Source: Campylorhamphus procurvoides
Lineage: Eukaryota; Chordata; Aves; Passeriformes; Dendrocolaptidae
Assembly (NCBI GenBank): GCA_013396655.1
Contig: WBMV01000272.1
Location: 310,001 to 374,000 of the forward strand
Reading direction: 5' to 3'
DNA length: 64,000 nt
Of the stretch, positions 62,131 to 64,000 are shown piece after piece (positions within the stretch are counted from its first letter, which is position 1; each line of letters begins with the position of its first letter). Below the pieces are notes generated by a model that saw nothing but the letters and a program-made list of their open reading frames with translations, was not told the origin of the DNA and did no database searches. A program made the position numbers and the translations under genes.

Positions 62131-64000
62131 ATTATCACCTTCCAAAGTGGCATCAGGCATTTCCATAATTTTGCCTCAAAGTTTAATAAAACTATCCAGT
62201 CAAGGAAGAGTCTATCCTATATTTCTCCCTACTTAGAATAATCATATCATACCCAATTAAAATATGAGAGAGATAGCACTCATGTTTTATACCCAGGTAC
62301 CTCATTTTGCTAGCTGAAGAAGAACCAGGCAATATTCTTGAAGAAATTAGGAAAATACTGTTCTGTTTGTCTTTCAAAGTGTGTTTTATTCTGGCTTTGG
62401 TGGTTTAGTCAATGAAATGTATGAATAAGAATGGAGTTTGCTAGGGCTAATATTTCAAGTTAGATTCCTAAGTGCAGTAATCAAACAGATGCTACGGCAG
62501 CATAAACAGACACGAGCAATTGGAGAAAACAAAAATGATTGCTCTGACCAAGAGAAATAGGCCAATGTCTATTTCTCTAGGCATAGAGAAATTGTCACTT
62601 GTCAGAATGACAGTTGGCAACTTTGCTTGTTTCTGTTTTTTCCCCACCCAAATTGCCTATCATTTTGGGTTTTGCATTTTATTAGGAATTGCAGCCAAAG
62701 GGAATATTCAATATTTGGCCCAATTTATCTAGACTGTTAAGACAGTGGATCCCTTGCCATCAACAGAAAAGAAAAAAGCATAAATGCTTTAACCTGTTGC
62801 TCTTGCAGGAACTATTAAGACCTACAGTTGCTAAATGTCAGGAATAAGTGCTCTGGGCAACCTTTAAAAAAATAAAATGCTTTGAATTCAGTTAATAATC
62901 CAATAAACTACCTCAATCCTGATTTGGTTAAACTATATGAACTATGCAGATTTTCCCTGTAACAAATTTTTGCTGAACAACATAGGCAATCTACTGAACT
63001 GACTAGGATCAGTAAAGGTTTGGGTCATGAACTTAAGTACTTGCTGGCTTCTGGGTAGTAATTTGTTAAAATAAAAGAAAGATGTGCATAGCTGTATCAA
63101 TGGTGTTCTGGTGTGTTAGCAGAAGGGTAGAAGAGCAAGGCAGGAGGGAATAAGGGGTCAACATCGATTTCCATGGGACAAATTAAAGTAACTGTGAAAA
63201 ATCATGATCCTAGTCCCTGGGTCAAAGACCAAAGAGGACTTGTATGGTATGATAGGGGGGAAATTGTATTCTGAATTAGCTAAAGCAAAGAACACTGTGA
63301 GAAAACTCTGTGTTTTGTGTGGCAATTACTGACTGCATGCTCACATGGGAGTGAGGCAATTATAAAAGGGGAGGGTAAAATTTGGCAGCCAAAGGGATGT
63401 GTGGCTGTAAAGAAAATTGGACATGTTTACAGGCAGCTGCTGAGTGCAGTGAGGCTGGGAAAGTGTGTCAGGCTGAGATGAGAGGCCAGTGCAGGAAAAA
63501 AAACAGTGACATGGGAACAGGTCTGGGCTGCCTGAGTGGTTGTTCCTGCTGAGGACTGGGATGCAGAAGTGTGGGGTGGATATAGCTGCAAATCTAGCAA
63601 GGATAACGATGAAAAGCACAGTGTAACACCTCTCCAGATACAAATGGCACCCCAGGAACTGTAAGGTCTGTGTCAAAGGATGTCTGAAGGGCTTCATACA
63701 GCCCCCACACTAATAGATATAGTGACCCTTGCAAGGAGAGAAGAAGGTGGTATATTTTTGGGGATTTTTTTTTTGCATCTTTACCAATATAAGGGAAAAG
63801 GCAAGAGCATCACCTTCAGCTTCCCCTGGGGAATACATATGGCTAAGCAGCCCTACACCACAACATAAGGAAGCAATGGAGTCATCTTTGGATGACTGAG
63901 TCTGAAGTCAAACCAACCAGCACCATCACTACAGTCTCCAACAGCAAAGCTGAAGCTATTATAATGAGATTACTTTCCACAAGATACAAGTTTTGTGTGG
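62131..64000. other. AT-rich noncoding DNA; TATA-like box near 63361
   Basis: No supported gene. The segment 62480-62740 is compositionally complex and may be conserved noncoding DNA. TATAAAAGG at 63361-63369 is followed by a G-richer, purine-rich stretch to about 63560, which could be an LTR or promoter remnant, but neither ends nor a downstream gene can be seen. The 118-codon minus frame (63697-63341) has no recognisable domain. Confidence 0.45.

Noticed and set aside
1..64000. CRISPR arrays, prokaryotic operons, phage or toxin-antitoxin systems
   Set aside because: No regular spacer-repeat array or compact gene arrangement is present, and the CR1 and LTR content shows vertebrate nuclear DNA.
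1..64000. tRNA, rRNA or other structured RNA genes
   Set aside because: I found no tRNA A/B-box pair with matching cloverleaf arms and no rRNA-like segment by eye; a covariance-model scan would be needed to exclude small noncoding RNAs.

Overview
The window looks like a gene-poor, AT-rich stretch of a bird nuclear genome, probably a songbird or other neoavian: either intergenic desert or the inside of a very long intron. The main evidence is the repeat content. There are several minus-strand CR1 LINE fragments whose 3' ends carry the avian signature, read on the + strand as a TCATAGAATT-like start followed by a degenerate GGAAGGGACC motif. There is also a nearly complete ERVL-type solo LTR of a kind common in passerines. 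I could not support any intact protein-coding gene. The open reading frames are all short (at most about 160 codons), lack recognisable domains, and are either chance frames or decayed transposon remnants.

Layout. From 1 to 10.5 kb the sequence is unremarkable AT-rich DNA with a G/T-rich low-complexity tract (2.44-2.57 kb), short tandem and inverted repeats, and a pyrimidine-rich block (6.0-6.6 kb). From 10.5 to 11.3 kb a 31-bp tandem duplication is followed by a stretch dense in octamer- and homeodomain-like words, my best candidate for a conserved regulatory element. CR1 fragments lie at 11.36-11.68, 19.93-20.19, 27.6-27.8, 41.8-42.1 and 45.1-45.25 kb. LTR-like elements lie at 29.69-30.27 kb (well supported), 34.92-35.27 kb and 54.9-55.2 kb (likely), and 44.1-44.4 kb and 51.8-52.3 kb (possible; the last contains an assembly gap of 256 N).

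The most informative item is at about 61.1-62.1 kb on the + strand. It is a very old, badly decayed CR1-superfamily reverse transcriptase region. I recognised it only because five or six short RT-like peptide motifs occur in the right order, at roughly the right spacing, and spread over all three forward frames. It differs from the younger CR1 copies in age and orientation.

There is no operon, CRISPR array, phage or other bacterial-style system here, and I found no evidence of a new multi-gene system. What could repay follow-up is the candidate regulatory DNA, the ancient CR1 relic, the LTRs as potential promoters, strong perfect hairpins (42.6 and 57.8 kb), and two sets of splice-like signals that could be noncoding or lineage-specific exons.
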